Assembly (NCBI RefSeq): GCF_018612875.1
Contig: NZ_JAGGRI010000004.1
Coordinates: 1-64,000, forward strand
Source of the DNA: Lysobacter sp. ISL-50
GTDB lineage: Bacteria; Pseudomonadota; Gammaproteobacteria; Xanthomonadales; Xanthomonadaceae
DNA: 64,000 bases
Direction of reading: 5' to 3'
The notes beneath the pieces are model-generated. The model ran no database searches and had not been told where the DNA came from. It saw only the letters and a list, made by a program, of their open reading frames with translations. The translations under genes and the position numbers were made by a program. Below, in pieces: positions 43,357-52,554 of this stretch (its first letter is position 1; each line of letters opens with the position of its first letter).

Positions 43357-43563
43357 CTATGGTGCATCCTCGTCGCGCGACAAATACTGGACATCATCGT
43401 CGCTGCGGTAGTGCCCACGGTCGATACGCTCCAGCGCTCGACCGTCCTGTGTGTACATGGTCACCACCTCTACGCCAGCGACTTCGATCGCCTTGCACCA
43501 GATGCGCCTTGGTACGCCCCGGTTGTCGATGGCAGTGATGCGCCAGGAACGGCTATTCGGCAT
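43357..43563 (-). CDS. Small hypothetical protein
   Basis: A 68-residue protein with a beta-rich N-terminal part (R-S-W-R-I-T-A-I-D-N-R-G-V-P-R-R) and an acidic end. It faces a bidirectional terminator and has no signal peptide or membrane segment. It is of the size of mobile-element accessory genes. The family is not recognised and the coding status is only moderately supported. Confidence 0.45.
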   Translation of the reverse strand: MPNSRSWRITAIDNRGVPRRIWCKAIEVAGVEVVTMYTQDGRALERIDRGHYRSDDDVQYLSRDEDAP

Positions 43564-43613
43564 GGCTTGATCGGATCTCGGCTGACGCGACCAGGGTAGC
43601 GCAAGCTCGGCAC

Positions 43614-43938
43614 ATGGATACGCTCAGCACTCTACAGCCGCTGCCACGTGGCTTTCACTGGGAAGCACAGGGACCAGCCACCGCGCGGCATCTGGTTGCC
43701 GTGCCCGACATCAATCCAGACGTCTGGCTGGCCAGCATCGGCACCCGTGGTGAGTGCGGCTGCGTCGCAACGATCCGGCGGCACCAGGCACGCGCGGCGC
43801 ACATTGATCGGTGCGGCGGCGGCGTCAGGCTGGGTGTCGCGCTGGCTCGACCGCCAAGGCCGCTTGATCGCCGCGGAACTCGCCGGTCAAGGGCCGACGC
43901 CAGCGGCAACCGGCAGGAGCCGGTTTAAGCCGGTTTAA
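43614..43938 (+). pseudogene. Frameshifted small gene
   Basis: The first part reads M-D-T-L-S-T-L-Q-P-L-P-R-G-F-H-W, with G-T-R-G-E-C-G-C-V-A-T-I-R-R-H-Q near residue 45. The matching second half (W-V-S-R-W-L-D-R-Q-G-R-L-I-A-A-E-L) lies in another frame. The shift is around 43800-43835, in a run of GGC triplets. Each half looks coding, so a single small protein seems to have been split by an indel. Confidence 0.5.
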
Positions 43939-44048
43939 GCCCGTCAAGAGAGTTGGACCCCGCGTGCTTTGGGCGCGCCAAACCTCCCGTTCCAACTTTT
44001 TCTACGCCTCGTCGCAACGACGAAAAAGGCCTTGTTTCCGAGGTTTTT

Positions 44049-44158
44049 GGCGTTTTCCATTGGTCGGCGGGTTATCCGCAGAGGGGCTGTTTGGCGATTT
44101 TTTCGCCTCTCTGCGGGCGGTTTTCTCCGGACCTGTGGTCGGCCGACCAATGGACGCC
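44049..44158. repeat. Large nested palindrome
   Basis: An outer perfect 12-bp inverted repeat (44057-44068 with 44142-44153) encloses an inner 11-bp repeat with one mismatch (44077-44087 with 44105-44115). GGCG and CGCC extend the outer arms. It is intergenic (43939-44360) and has no similarity to the attC sites further on. Confidence 0.7.
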
Positions 44159-44360
44159 CATACGAATCAGTGACTTAGCAATGGTCTGAGTCAACAGTTT
44201 TTTTGACGTTTTGACCCCAGCGCCACATCAACCCGCTTGATTTGCCCTCGGATGCGTCTCGGAATATGAGAATTTAAGAGAGTCATACTCCGTGCATGCG
44301 TCCATGCCTGGATCACGCACGAGCCATGTCTAAGTGATAGCGAGCGGGTGCAATCTACTG

Positions 44361-44507
44361 ATGCAAGCCGTGAGCATCGAGACACTGGACATCAACGAAA
44401 ACTGGTTTCGGGGCGGGCAACCAAAGGACAAACGCCAGCAACCATGGAAAGGTTGGTACGAGGCTACGCGAGCAAAAAAGCATGAGGGGCGAATGACTGA
44501 GGCGTAA
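44361..44507 (+). CDS. Small ORF upstream of the NERD helicase
   Basis: A 48-residue ORF rich in Trp, Lys and Gln (N-W-F-R-G-G-Q-P-K-D-K-R-Q-Q-P-W-K-G-W-Y). It ends 45 bases before the helicase gene on the same strand. The composition looks protein-like rather than random, but no family or good ribosome binding site is seen. It could be the first gene of the operon. Confidence 0.35.
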   Translation: MQAVSIETLDINENWFRGGQPKDKRQQPWKGWYEATRAKKHEGRMTEA

Positions 44508-44552
44508 AATCTCACACTAGATTCGAGCAACCAACAGACAAGGAGAGACTGA

Positions 44553-47066
44553 TTGGCTGTAATGATTCCAAACTGTGGCCCAGTAATCTCAGGCAGCAAG
44601 GGGGAGGTGCTGCTCTATAGATTGCTTAAAGAGCAGTTAGATGACGAGTTCACCGTCATACACAGCCTACCGTGGCTTGCCTCGGCTGCCCGCGAGCTTG
44701 ATGGCGCAAAAGCAGCCACTGGTGAGATCGACTTTTTGATCGTGCATGCCGATCTGGGAGTGCTTGCGATCGAAGTGAAAGGCGGCGCGCATCGGATACA
44801 AGGGGCGGCGTTCGTCCACATTAAAAGCGGTCTGAAGACCCACGCGGTGCATCAGCTGCGATCCAATGTCCATGGTTTAGCGAGATGGCTTGGCGTTGAC
44901 CCGAAGCTTCGTTGGCGGATCGGATACTCCTTAGTTTTCCCTCACAGCGATTTCAAAAGCAAAGTCGCCAGTCCGGCTCTGGCGGATACCACAGTAGACC
45001 CTTCAGTTTCACTGCTAATGGACATGAGTAGTGTTTCGGAATTCGGATCTCAAATAGTTCGGATCATGGAGTACTGGCGGTCAGCTTTACGGAATCCGCC
45101 GCTTGGAATTAAGCGAAAGACGGTGCTTATTAACGCTCTATGTCCAGAGTTCGACGGCACCCCATCTTGGGCAACAAAAATTTCTTGGGATGGAAAGTTC
45201 TGGTTAAGATTGACGGAAGATCAGACCGAAATTGTCGACAATGTGTTGGTCGGTGGCAATCAGGTCATCACGGGCTGGCCGGGAACTGGTAAAACTCTAA
45301 TACTCATCGAAGCAGCACGTCGCTTACTCACTGAGGGTAAAAGTGTTCTGGTCCTGACCTTTAACTCACTCCTTTCCGCAAATCTTCGAGAGCAAATAGG
45401 CAGTAATCAAAGACTCCGCATCTCTACATGGCATGCCTTCTGTCGCACATACACGCAGAGTGACAAAAATGAGCTGGAGGAAAAGTGGCTGTCCCAAGGT
45501 TGCCTAGACGACATTCGCACCGCGGCAAATGAAGGGAGACTGCCACGTTTTGACGTTGTACTTGTGGATGAGGCACAGGCATTTCATCCCGAGTGGATGC
45601 AATGGCTTTGCTCTTGGCATGGCGCCAACCAGATCCTCGCCTCTTGCGATGAGACGCAAGTCTTTGAGTTTGAAGGCCGTCGAATTCGCCTGCGAGAGCT
45701 ATGCCAACTAATGGAGGTAGAGGATGCATTTCTATTAACTAATGCCATCAGGTCACCTAGAGCTGTGCTTGAACGCTTAAAGGCGGCAATGAAACCGACC
45801 TATCAGCTTCAATCTCCTCGTGAACTCGACGAAGCGGCCGTCAATGAACAGTTGGTTGCAGAAGAGCGCGACGGAGTTGATGACGCGATAACTCAAATCT
45901 TGGCAGGCGGAGTCGCGCCCGAGGACATAGTTGTCTTGTCCAAGTTTGGTTGGCTTAAGGCCCCGCATGCCCGTGTTCGATTTTTCTCCCTCTCTCGCTT
46001 CCGAGGCATGGAATCTCCCGTAGTTATTATTAGCGGCGCGGAAGAAATGGACGACGTGGAACTGTTCTGTGCTTACTCCCGGGCCACTACGTTATGCGTT
46101 GCTTTATACAGTGCAGAAAGGCTCGGCGCTGGCAGTATAAACGGGAAATTCCATCAGCTCGTATTGGCTAGGCCTGGCTTCTCTGAGGAAGCCAAACGGG
46201 CTCACCTCAACGCACATCCCGGCGAGATAATTCGGGCAAACCTTGACGTTGTATGGCTGGGTCTTCGTAGCGTCCAGCTAGGATGGCTCCCGGATTGGAA
46301 TTGCTGGCTGATAGAAGAGTCTGGGCCTCTATCTAGGTACTGGATTGACTATCTTATATCGGACTTCCCCTGGGCCGTATGCTATTGGCCAGAGAGCGCC
46401 CTATATCAGGTGCGGGTCGCACCTCGAGTGATCAATGTTACAGAAGAGTCTGCATACGGAGCGCCGCATGATCTCTATATCTGCGAGGCTTGTTGTATGT
46501 TGACGCCTCATCAAAGAGACCCAATATCAGACGATATGCTGTGCGCCCGTTGCTTCGGCTTGCTGAAGAATGGTCTCGATTTTCCGAACGATGTCACCAC
46601 TGACCGACTTAAACACCTCGACGCGATGCTCAGTGAAACGGCGCCTACGGCCCTGAGTGAAGAGCAGCGCAAAAATCTGCCTTTGTCGCTCGCAGCAGGC
46701 GCGGCGATGGAGCAATCGGTACGTGAAAGAGGTCCTGAATGCCGCGGACTGGGCATGCTGGGCGGGCGAATTTCGTACCACGCAGCCCTGGGACTCATGT
46801 ACTCACTTGTCAATTTGCTCCCCGCTGGAAGGCGGATCGTAATTCGTAAAATGGCGGATCTACTATACGGTCGCTATCTCGTTCCTTCTGGACTCACACT
46901 CGTCGAGTGGAGAAAGGAAATATCTACGGCAACGGCGATTATCAACAAACGGGGGTGCTTGAATAAGGTCGCGAAGGGCGAATACGAAGTGCGCGACTGG
47001 AGCTTGAAGCCCCCGCACCTCGTGGACATGTCGCAACCGAAGTTGTCAGAAGAGGAGGGAATATGA
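44553..47066 (+). CDS. NERD-nuclease/SF1-helicase fusion (defence-like)
   Basis: An 837-residue protein from a TTG start with the ribosome binding site AAGGAG upstream; ATG 44562 is the alternative. The N-terminal NERD domain (about 13-110) carries the nuclease residues Asp60, Glu74 and Lys76 in G-E-I-D-F-L-I-V and I-E-V-K-G-G. A superfamily 1 helicase follows: Walker A G-W-P-G-T-G-K-T at 241-248, Walker B V-V-L-V-D-E-A-Q-A-F near 335, and F-S-L-S-R-F-R-G-M-E near 480. Two Cys pairs (I-C-E-A-C-C and L-C-A-R-C-F) near 640-670 may bind zinc. Such fusions are common in phage-defence islands. Its stop overlaps the next ATG. Confidence 0.88.
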   Translation: MAVMIPNCGPVISGSKGEVLLYRLLKEQLDDEFTVIHSLPWLASAARELDGAKAATGEIDFLIVHADLGVLAIEVKGGAHRIQGAAFVHIKSGLKTHAVHQLRSNVHGLARWLGVDPKLRWRIGYSLVFPHSDFKSKVASPALADTTVDPSVSLLMDMSSVSEFGSQIVRIMEYWRSALRNPPLGIKRKTVLINALCPEFDGTPSWATKISWDGKFWLRLTEDQTEIVDNVLVGGNQVITGWPGTGKTLILIEAARRLLTEGKSVLVLTFNSLLSANLREQIGSNQRLRISTWHAFCRTYTQSDKNELEEKWLSQGCLDDIRTAANEGRLPRFDVVLVDEAQAFHPEWMQWLCSWHGANQILASCDETQVFEFEGRRIRLRELCQLMEVEDAFLLTNAIRSPRAVLERLKAAMKPTYQLQSPRELDEAAVNEQLVAEERDGVDDAITQILAGGVAPEDIVVLSKFGWLKAPHARVRFFSLSRFRGMESPVVIISGAEEMDDVELFCAYSRATTLCVALYSAERLGAGSINGKFHQLVLARPGFSEEAKRAHLNAHPGEIIRANLDVVWLGLRSVQLGWLPDWNCWLIEESGPLSRYWIDYLISDFPWAVCYWPESALYQVRVAPRVINVTEESAYGAPHDLYICEACCMLTPHQRDPISDDMLCARCFGLLKNGLDFPNDVTTDRLKHLDAMLSETAPTALSEEQRKNLPLSLAAGAAMEQSVRERGPECRGLGMLGGRISYHAALGLMYSLVNLLPAGRRIVIRKMADLLYGRYLVPSGLTLVEWRKEISTATAIINKRGCLNKVAKGEYEVRDWSLKPPHLVDMSQPKLSEEEGI

Positions 47067-47587
47067 ATTATGGCATCGAATTTGCGCTTACTCGCAGCTA
47101 CGATAGGTTTAATCGAAAATGGAGGCTGCCTTCTGAAAAAACAGCGTGGGTCAAAGTTTGGTGTCTTTACCTCAACGATTGCAGCCTTGATGAAATTACG
47201 GCCGTTACCGATTACTGCGAATCAGAAATGAACCGCGCCCCATCCCTGCCCGAGTTCGCCCAGCTTGTGGACAGGCTAAGAAGTGGGAAGCCTCTTTCCG
47301 ATCCGATTGTTTCTTTGGCAGAAAGGATGGCATTCCTTATCCTGACGTCGGATGAATTTGCAGACGCTGATGCTCCAACCTTGTCTGACGCTTGCCTTAT
47401 TGCCGGCGCACTCGCGCATTTGAAATCATATGGAGGTATTGGTGATGTCTCAGGAGAGGAAATAGCTTCGGATTTTTCAGGCCGAGCCAAGATGTTCAGT
47501 TGCGCGGCCGGCCACTGGAAGACAGATGTCGACCAGGGAAAAGGTTATTGGAAGTTCTATTTCGCCGAGCAAGCCAATGATGTCTAA
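47063..47587 (+). CDS. Second gene of the NERD-helicase operon
   Basis: A 174-residue protein starting at an ATG that overlaps the helicase stop. It has an N-terminal L-T-R-S-Y-D-R-F-N-R-K-W segment and W-V-K-V-W-C-L-Y-L, then a helical middle and W-K-F-Y-F at the end. No known family is recognised. Strict coupling to the helicase implies they act together. The GC content here is visibly lower than in the prophage, a sign of transfer. Confidence 0.75.
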   Translation: MNYGIEFALTRSYDRFNRKWRLPSEKTAWVKVWCLYLNDCSLDEITAVTDYCESEMNRAPSLPEFAQLVDRLRSGKPLSDPIVSLAERMAFLILTSDEFADADAPTLSDACLIAGALAHLKSYGGIGDVSGEEIASDFSGRAKMFSCAAGHWKTDVDQGKGYWKFYFAEQANDV

Positions 47588-48011
47588 ACGGCTTGACCCA
47601 ATTCAAGTTTCAGCCGGCAAGAGCGGCACCCTGGTGCGGCAAGATCTACGTAAGGGCAGATCGAGTGTCTACTTCAATTACGAGTCTGGCGGCGGGTACA
47701 CCATCGGGGCAGATCGATTCGAGGTAGTACTTGAGGAAAAGGCGATCGTAATTAGGTTTTACCTCAAGCCGGTCGATGACAATGAACTGATTGATGAGCG
47801 CCGACTTCATTCCGAGATGCTCACAGAGGTCCATGTCAGCGATGGCCAAATCATTAGCAACCTGGCGCGGTTCACGAGGCAGCGTTATGTCGATGCTCAC
47901 GCGGTGCGGCTGCAGATTGTGTCTCAAGGCACTCCACTGAATTACATCGTGGCGTTCGGCGCCACAGAAGCCGAGCTGTTGCCAATGATGGTGCAGCGCA
48001 TTTCCAGCTAG
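47577..48011 (+). CDS. Third gene of the NERD-helicase operon
   Basis: A 144-residue protein starting at ATG 47577 (or 47580), 11 bases inside the previous gene. It is beta-rich at the N-terminus (V-S-A-G-K-S-G-T-L-V-R-Q-D-L-R-K-G) with no signal peptide. An attC site starts in its last codons, as is normal in integron cassettes. Its function is unknown. Confidence 0.7.
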   Translation: MMSKRLDPIQVSAGKSGTLVRQDLRKGRSSVYFNYESGGGYTIGADRFEVVLEEKAIVIRFYLKPVDDNELIDERRLHSEMLTEVHVSDGQIISNLARFTRQRYVDAHAVRLQIVSQGTPLNYIVAFGATEAELLPMMVQRISS

Positions 48012-48065
48012 CTCGTTACTGAAGCCGAAGCCGCTTTGCGGCTCGTCTTATTTCAGGCGTTAGGC
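48009..48065 (+). repeat. attC site 1
   Basis: The right core GTTAGGC is at 48059-48065; the central arm pair GCCGAAGCCG...CGGCTCG is present with an extra unpaired A. The left core is degraded (GCTCGTTAC). It follows the third gene of the NERD operon and precedes a small cassette ORF. Confidence 0.7.
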
Positions 48066-48081
48066 GCTACATGGAGGCCTC

Positions 48082-48354
48082 ATGTTCATTGAAAGATCAG
48101 CTGGTCAGAACATCTTCTACGTTGGTAGCCAACAGCTACCCAAGCTAGAGATCGCCAATGGGGATTCAGTCACGCTCAAGGCCGGAGACACGCTCGTCCA
48201 GGTTCGCAACGTACACCTCCTTCAACCCTACGGCTTCTCAGGCGAGATCTGCGGGTTCGAGCCAGCTCTCCCCGAAAGTCCAGCAGGCCTCACAATTGGT
48301 CAACGCGTAGAGTTCTCGGAGCGTCAGGTCTACAGCTGCGGCCGTGGTGCGTAA
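48082..48354 (+). CDS. Integron cassette protein, unknown
   Basis: A 90-residue protein with a beta-rich pattern (F-Y-V-G-S-Q-Q-L-P-K-L-E-I and G-D-T-L-V-Q-V-R-N-V). It starts 17 bases after attC site 1 and its stop codon lies within the left core of attC site 2, the standard one-gene cassette layout. No signal peptide or family is recognised. Confidence 0.75.
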   Translation: MFIERSAGQNIFYVGSQQLPKLEIANGDSVTLKAGDTLVQVRNVHLLQPYGFSGEICGFEPALPESPAGLTIGQRVEFSERQVYSCGRGA

Positions 48355-48408
48355 CAATTCATTCACGCCGAAGCCGCTTCGCGGCTCGGCTTAATTCTGG
48401 TGTTAGGC
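48349..48408 (+). repeat. attC site 2
   Basis: The best-preserved site: left core GCGTAAC (48349-48355), right core GTTAGGC (48402-48408), and between them arms that pair as GCCG-AGCCG with CGGCTCGGC around a TTCG-type loop. One extra A in the left arm would be the extrahelical base used by the integrase. Total length is 60 bp. Confidence 0.88.
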
Positions 48409-48413
48409 CCTTT

Positions 48414-48797
48414 ATGAAACTTCCCCGAGAACTCGCCGCCAACAAATCCGCGACTTATAGGCTTCAGCCCCGTTACTACCTTCTCACCACTTGTGTGGGC
48501 TTCGCTGGCGTGGCGGTTGGCTTCGGGCTTCTCTTCGTGTCCTTCAGCTACTTGTATACCGCTGTTCTTGGTGTTCCAGTCACTAGGTCTGTCCCTTTCA
48601 ACGCGACTGCTGGCTGGCTACTGCTCGCCTTCATGGTCGGCATTCCTATTTTCATTTATATCGGTTGTGTCCTAGTTGCAAGTATGCTCGGCTTGTTTTT
48701 GGTTGGCCGCGGCAAGTGCTCATGGTCTGAGGCCGTGTATTACGCTTTGTTCTCCAGGTACCCAGCTGACTGGTGCAAATCCAGGGATGAGGCCTAA
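48414..48797 (+). CDS. Integron cassette membrane protein
   Basis: A 127-residue protein with three hydrophobic segments (about residues 22-47, 63-84 and 86-98) and short basic loops, so an inner-membrane protein. It starts 5 bases after attC site 2 and ends in the left core of attC site 3. No known family is recognised. Confidence 0.75.
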   Translation: MKLPRELAANKSATYRLQPRYYLLTTCVGFAGVAVGFGLLFVSFSYLYTAVLGVPVTRSVPFNATAGWLLLAFMVGIPIFIYIGCVLVASMLGLFLVGRGKCSWSEAVYYALFSRYPADWCKSRDEA

Positions 48798-48832
48798 CAA
48801 TTCATTCAAGCCGAAGCCGCTTCGCGGCTCGA
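48792..48832 (+). repeat. attC site 3, right end lost
   Basis: The left core GCCTAAC (48792-48798) and both central arms are intact, but after CGGCTCG the sequence diverges and no GTTRRRY core follows. The cassette boundary has decayed or been deleted. Confidence 0.75.
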
Positions 48833-49185
48833 CATATCTAGCGCATTGGGTCAGCGCACTCACGCTTTCAACAAACTTAGAGCCTATCGGACCCAACACG
48901 TGCGGAAAGGGAACTGGGAGGCATATCGCCAAGCGGGGAGATGGCGCCGGGCTCCGTGCCTTGAATGACGAAGATGCCAAGGGGCGAGATGATGTCGCGC
49001 AATGCTGCTTGACGCTCGCCGAGCGGCGCGACATTGCCGACGGTCACCAGAGTGCCCATAGGTCGCCATGGACGCAGAGCTGTGCCGGGAAGACCTCGCC
49101 CGGTCCGGTCATCTTTCCGGCACTCGGCTATATTGAGCGCCCTTCCCATGTCCCCTCACGGCGCCAACGCATGCACGCGACTTCG
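48833..49185. other. Cassette spacer without a supported gene
   Basis: About 350 bases between attC site 3 and the serine hydrolase. A minus-strand ORF (48877-49149) has a repetitive look but shows no family pattern. No hairpin with a T-run was seen. Confidence 0.4.
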
Positions 49186-50342
49186 ATGATGGTTCGAAAC
49201 AGATTGTGGCTTGGCTGCTTAATATTGTCCGTCGCTCTCTCGGTCGCAGGCTGCACCCGCGCGAGCACCCGGCGAAAGACCTGGAAACCGAGATTGATGA
49301 AGTCGCCGCTAGCCTGATCAAGCAGCCCCTGCTTCACTCGACCTCGATCGGGGTCGTGTACCGAGGAAAGGAAATCATCCGCCATCGCGGCGATATGCAT
49401 GCGGGGAAGCCGAGCCCTCCGACCGACGCGACCCTTTACGAAATCGGCTCGTTGAGTAAGACCCTTGCCGGAACCCTGATGGCCCATGCCGTCCTGGATC
49501 GCAAACTGAGTCTCGACGACGACGTCCAGATGTATCTGAGCGAGCCCTATCCGAATCTGCAGTATAAGGGCGAGCCCATCCGCATCCGCCACCTGCTGTC
49601 GCATACCAGCGGCCTGCCGAACATGTTGCCCGAGCGCGCGAATACGGTACTCGCCGACTTCACTGACCGGCGCACGCCCGGCGAACTCAATGTCATCTAC
49701 GCGCACTACGGCAAGGCGGAGTTCTTCAAGGATCTCCACGCCGTCGAAATTACGCGGATGCCCGGAAAGAAGTACGCCTACTCCAGCTCCGGCACAGAAC
49801 TGACGGCGCATATTCTCGAAACGGTTTACAAGCGCGACTACGAGTCGCTACTACGCGAATTTTTCCGCGATTCGGCGGCAATGACGGACATCCGTATCAG
49901 GCTCGGCGATGCCGAAGCGAACCGGCTGGCCATCGGCTACCACAGCGACAATCCGGTTCCGACCACGCCGATGCCACAGCTGCCCTGGGGCGCATCCGGG
50001 AATGTGAAGGCGACCGTCCCGGACATGATGAAGTACCTGAAGTTCCAGTTGGCCAATGGCCCTGTCGTGAAGGAATCGCATCGAACCTTGGTCAAATTCG
50101 ATTCCGAGTTCAGCATCGGCTACTTCTGGAACATTGTCACAGACGGCCAGTTGAAAGGCGTTTACTACGCGCACCACGGCGGCGTGCCGCGATCGCAGTG
50201 CTACATCTACATCGTGCCGAAATACGATCTTGGCATCTTCGTCATCACCAACCAGAGCGGCGACCAGACCGCCAACGCCATGGAAGCGGCGATCGATACG
50301 ATCGTCGAGGAAATCGCGGCGCGGGAAAATATCGCGAGTTGA
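49186..50342 (+). pseudogene. Frameshifted beta-lactamase-fold lipoprotein
   Basis: The body (to 50342) is a class C/serine beta-lactamase-fold hydrolase with the nucleophile motif S-L-S-K-T, Y-S-S-S-G and H-L-L-S-H-T-S-G-L-P. Its natural start, a lipoprotein signal peptide with lipobox S-V-A-G-C (from 49186 or 49189), lies in a different frame; the frames meet around 49255-49285. In the present sequence the body would start without export, so the gene is broken or needs a frameshift. It lies between attC sites 3 and 4 and is likely a cassette. Confidence 0.75.
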
Positions 50343-50372
50343 GCGACGTCGACGCGAACGTCCGATCACGCC

Positions 50373-50430
50373 GCCCAGCAATGTATTCAAGCCGAAGCCG
50401 CTTCGCGGCTCGGCCAATTACGTCCTCATC
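50373..50430 (+). repeat. attC site 4, degenerate
   Basis: The central part CAAGCCGAAGCCGCTTCGCG is identical to the other sites (50389-50408). The left core is replaced by CAGCAATG and the right half (CAATTACGTCC) lacks GTTRRRY. Confidence 0.7.
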
Positions 50431-50656
50431 GTAACAGACCGTAATTTATTAGCCGGAGCGCCACGCACTCAAGGTCCGCCTTCAGAAGCGGACAAAAACA
50501 TGTTCGACCAGGGATCGCTCGATCTGAAGGAAACAGTGTCCGGACCTGGCGCGGTTCAGTACTAATCGGCGTCCTGATCGCTGGGTCGTATGTCCGCATT
50601 TGCCGCTTGGGCTTGGATACCGTATGCCCCTCTCGAATGACTGAGGATCAACCCCC

Positions 50657-51865
50657 ATGCCGACCACTGCGCGCACCTGCGGCTGGTTGACGCTCCTTCT
50701 GTTGGCCGCTTGGGCCCGCATGACCGCCGAGGCCGCGACGGTGGGCGACCCTGCCGAGGGTTGTCGGACCGTCGGCACTGACCTGGTAACCCTGCCGATC
50801 ACCACAGACGCTACCGCGTTTCCCCCGCCGCAGCTCCAGATCCGCACGCCCCTGGCGCCCGCGCCCTTCCCCAGTGCAGGCCGAAGCTACCTGATCTATG
50901 AGTTGCATCTGCAGAACTTGTCGGATGCCCCGATGAACATCCGGGGCCTTGAAGTTCTGGTTGCGGATCGTTCGGCTACAACGCCCGTTGCGGCGTTCCA
51001 ACGTGAGACCCTGCGCTCGCTGCTCACCACGTTCGGTAACGAAGCGGCTCCAGGCGAAAAAGGCGATGGCGTCCGCCTGGCCGCTGGCAGCGCCGCCATC
51101 GCATTTCTGTGCCTGGCCTTTGAGAAAGACTCGCTGGTGCCGCAAGGGCTGACCCACCGCGTCGCTCTCGACAATGGCACCGTGGACGGAACCCGCGTAG
51201 ACGTCGCGCAAGGCCCCCTGCGGGTGTTGGCGCCGCCGGTATCGGGGGTGGACTGGATCGTCGCGAACGGTCCCAGCAACACGTCCCACCACCGGCGCGG
51301 ACTTATCGTGATGGACGGCACCGCACGCATCTCCCGTCGGTTTGCCATCGACTGGAAGCGGATGAAGAACGACGCTGCGTTCACCGGTGACGCGCGCGAT
51401 GTCCGCGCCTACCACGCCTACGGGCAGAGTGTGCTCGCGGTAGCCGACGCCACCGTCGTGAGCACGATGGATGGCCTGCCGGACAACGTGCCGCGGACTG
51501 CGACCGGCTTCAGTCCGGCCGTCCCCGTGATGATGGACAACATCGGCGGCAACCACGTTGTCCTCGACCTGGGCAGTGGGCAGTTCGCCTACTACGCTCA
51601 CCTGCAGGCCGGAACCATCGGCGTGAAAAAAGGGGATCGCGTGCGACGCGGCCAAGTGCTGGGCCGGATCGGAAACTCGGGCGACGCGCGCGAGCCGCAC
51701 CTGCATTTCCAGTTGACGGATGCCATGCACATCCTGGCCGCAGAAGGTCTGCCCCACGTCATTGATCGCTATTTGCTCAGGACGGACACCGATGTGCAGG
51801 AGCGCACAGGAGAGCTGCCGGTACGTGGCATGTCGATCGACATCGAGCCGATCGATTCGAAATAG
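50657..51865 (+). CDS. M23-family metallopeptidase, secreted
   Basis: A 402-residue protein with a signal peptide (to A-E-A-A, about residue 27). The C-terminal domain has the LytM/M23 pattern: G-N-H-V-V-L-D-L-G near 300, Y-A-H-L-Q-A-G, V-K-K-G-D-R-V-R-R-G-Q-V-L-G-R-I-G-N-S-G, and the zinc motif H-L-H-F-Q-L. It probably cleaves peptidoglycan peptides or acts on rival cell walls. It lies between attC sites 4 and 5. Confidence 0.88.
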   Translation: MPTTARTCGWLTLLLLAAWARMTAEAATVGDPAEGCRTVGTDLVTLPITTDATAFPPPQLQIRTPLAPAPFPSAGRSYLIYELHLQNLSDAPMNIRGLEVLVADRSATTPVAAFQRETLRSLLTTFGNEAAPGEKGDGVRLAAGSAAIAFLCLAFEKDSLVPQGLTHRVALDNGTVDGTRVDVAQGPLRVLAPPVSGVDWIVANGPSNTSHHRRGLIVMDGTARISRRFAIDWKRMKNDAAFTGDARDVRAYHAYGQSVLAVADATVVSTMDGLPDNVPRTATGFSPAVPVMMDNIGGNHVVLDLGSGQFAYYAHLQAGTIGVKKGDRVRRGQVLGRIGNSGDAREPHLHFQLTDAMHILAAEGLPHVIDRYLLRTDTDVQERTGELPVRGMSIDIEPIDSK

Positions 51866-52145
51866 GCTGGGCAGGCTCGCGCATCGCGAATGTCCGCTTC
51901 GGGTTGGAAGCGGGCATTAGCACCATTCCGTCTCCTCTGGCGCCAGTATCGAGCAAGCGCCTAGGCACAGCCTGGAGCTCTGTGTTGCTCCCGGTAAAGA
52001 GCACAAGCTCCTGGAGCTTGCGGCGGCTATTGAGGTCATTACTTCCAGGCGATATGACGCACTCATTCTTACGAGTACGCTTGCCTGTGTGCCGATCGCT
52101 CAGTCACTGCGCAGGCTGGTTGCCGTTCTAGCATCAGCGTGTAGC

Positions 52146-52205
52146 GCGCAACAATTCATTTAATCCGAAGCCGCTTTGCGGCTCGGCCTAGTTCAGACGT
52201 TAGGT
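52146..52205 (+). repeat. attC site 5
   Basis: The left core GCGCAAC (52146-52152) and right core GTTAGGT (52199-52205) flank the standard arms with CTTTG in the loop. It is 60 bp long and close in sequence to site 2. Confidence 0.85.
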
Positions 52206-52220
52206 AGACGAGGAGGGAGC

Positions 52221-52544
52221 ATGGCAAGTGAAATTGAGAAAAGAGCGGATATGGGACTCGCCGCCATCAAGCAAGCGTTCGGGACAGAAGCCGACGAATA
52301 TGGCGCCACGATGTTCGTGAAGCATCATCTCGAAGAGATTCCTCGGGACTATTGGCAAAAGCACCTTGGGGCTAGCGACCCTGAGCCGTCCGCGGTCCTC
52401 GGCTTACTAGAGTTTCGCTCCAACTGGGGCGCGGATGAAATCGAGAACTTCGATTTCTCGCTCCCTGAAGATGTAACGAACTACGTTTTATCCGTTCATT
52501 TCGACGATGCCGGTGAGATCGATGGGATATCAATGGAGAGTTGA
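52221..52544 (+). CDS. Integron cassette protein (DUF2004-like)
   Basis: A 107-residue acidic protein from ATG 52221 with the ribosome binding site AGGAGGG. The end reads F-D-F-S-L-P-E-D-V-T-N-Y-V-L-S-V-H-F-D, which resembles DUF2004-type small proteins. It fits exactly between attC sites 5 and 6. Its role is unknown. Confidence 0.78.
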   Translation: MASEIEKRADMGLAAIKQAFGTEADEYGATMFVKHHLEEIPRDYWQKHLGASDPEPSAVLGLLEFRSNWGADEIENFDFSLPEDVTNYVLSVHFDDAGEIDGISMES

Positions 52545-52554
52545 TCGCGCGCCT

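Noticed and set aside
52011-52030. Palindrome CAAGCTCC/GGAGCTTG
   Set aside because: Short, with no T-run and no gene end near it; not called as a terminator.
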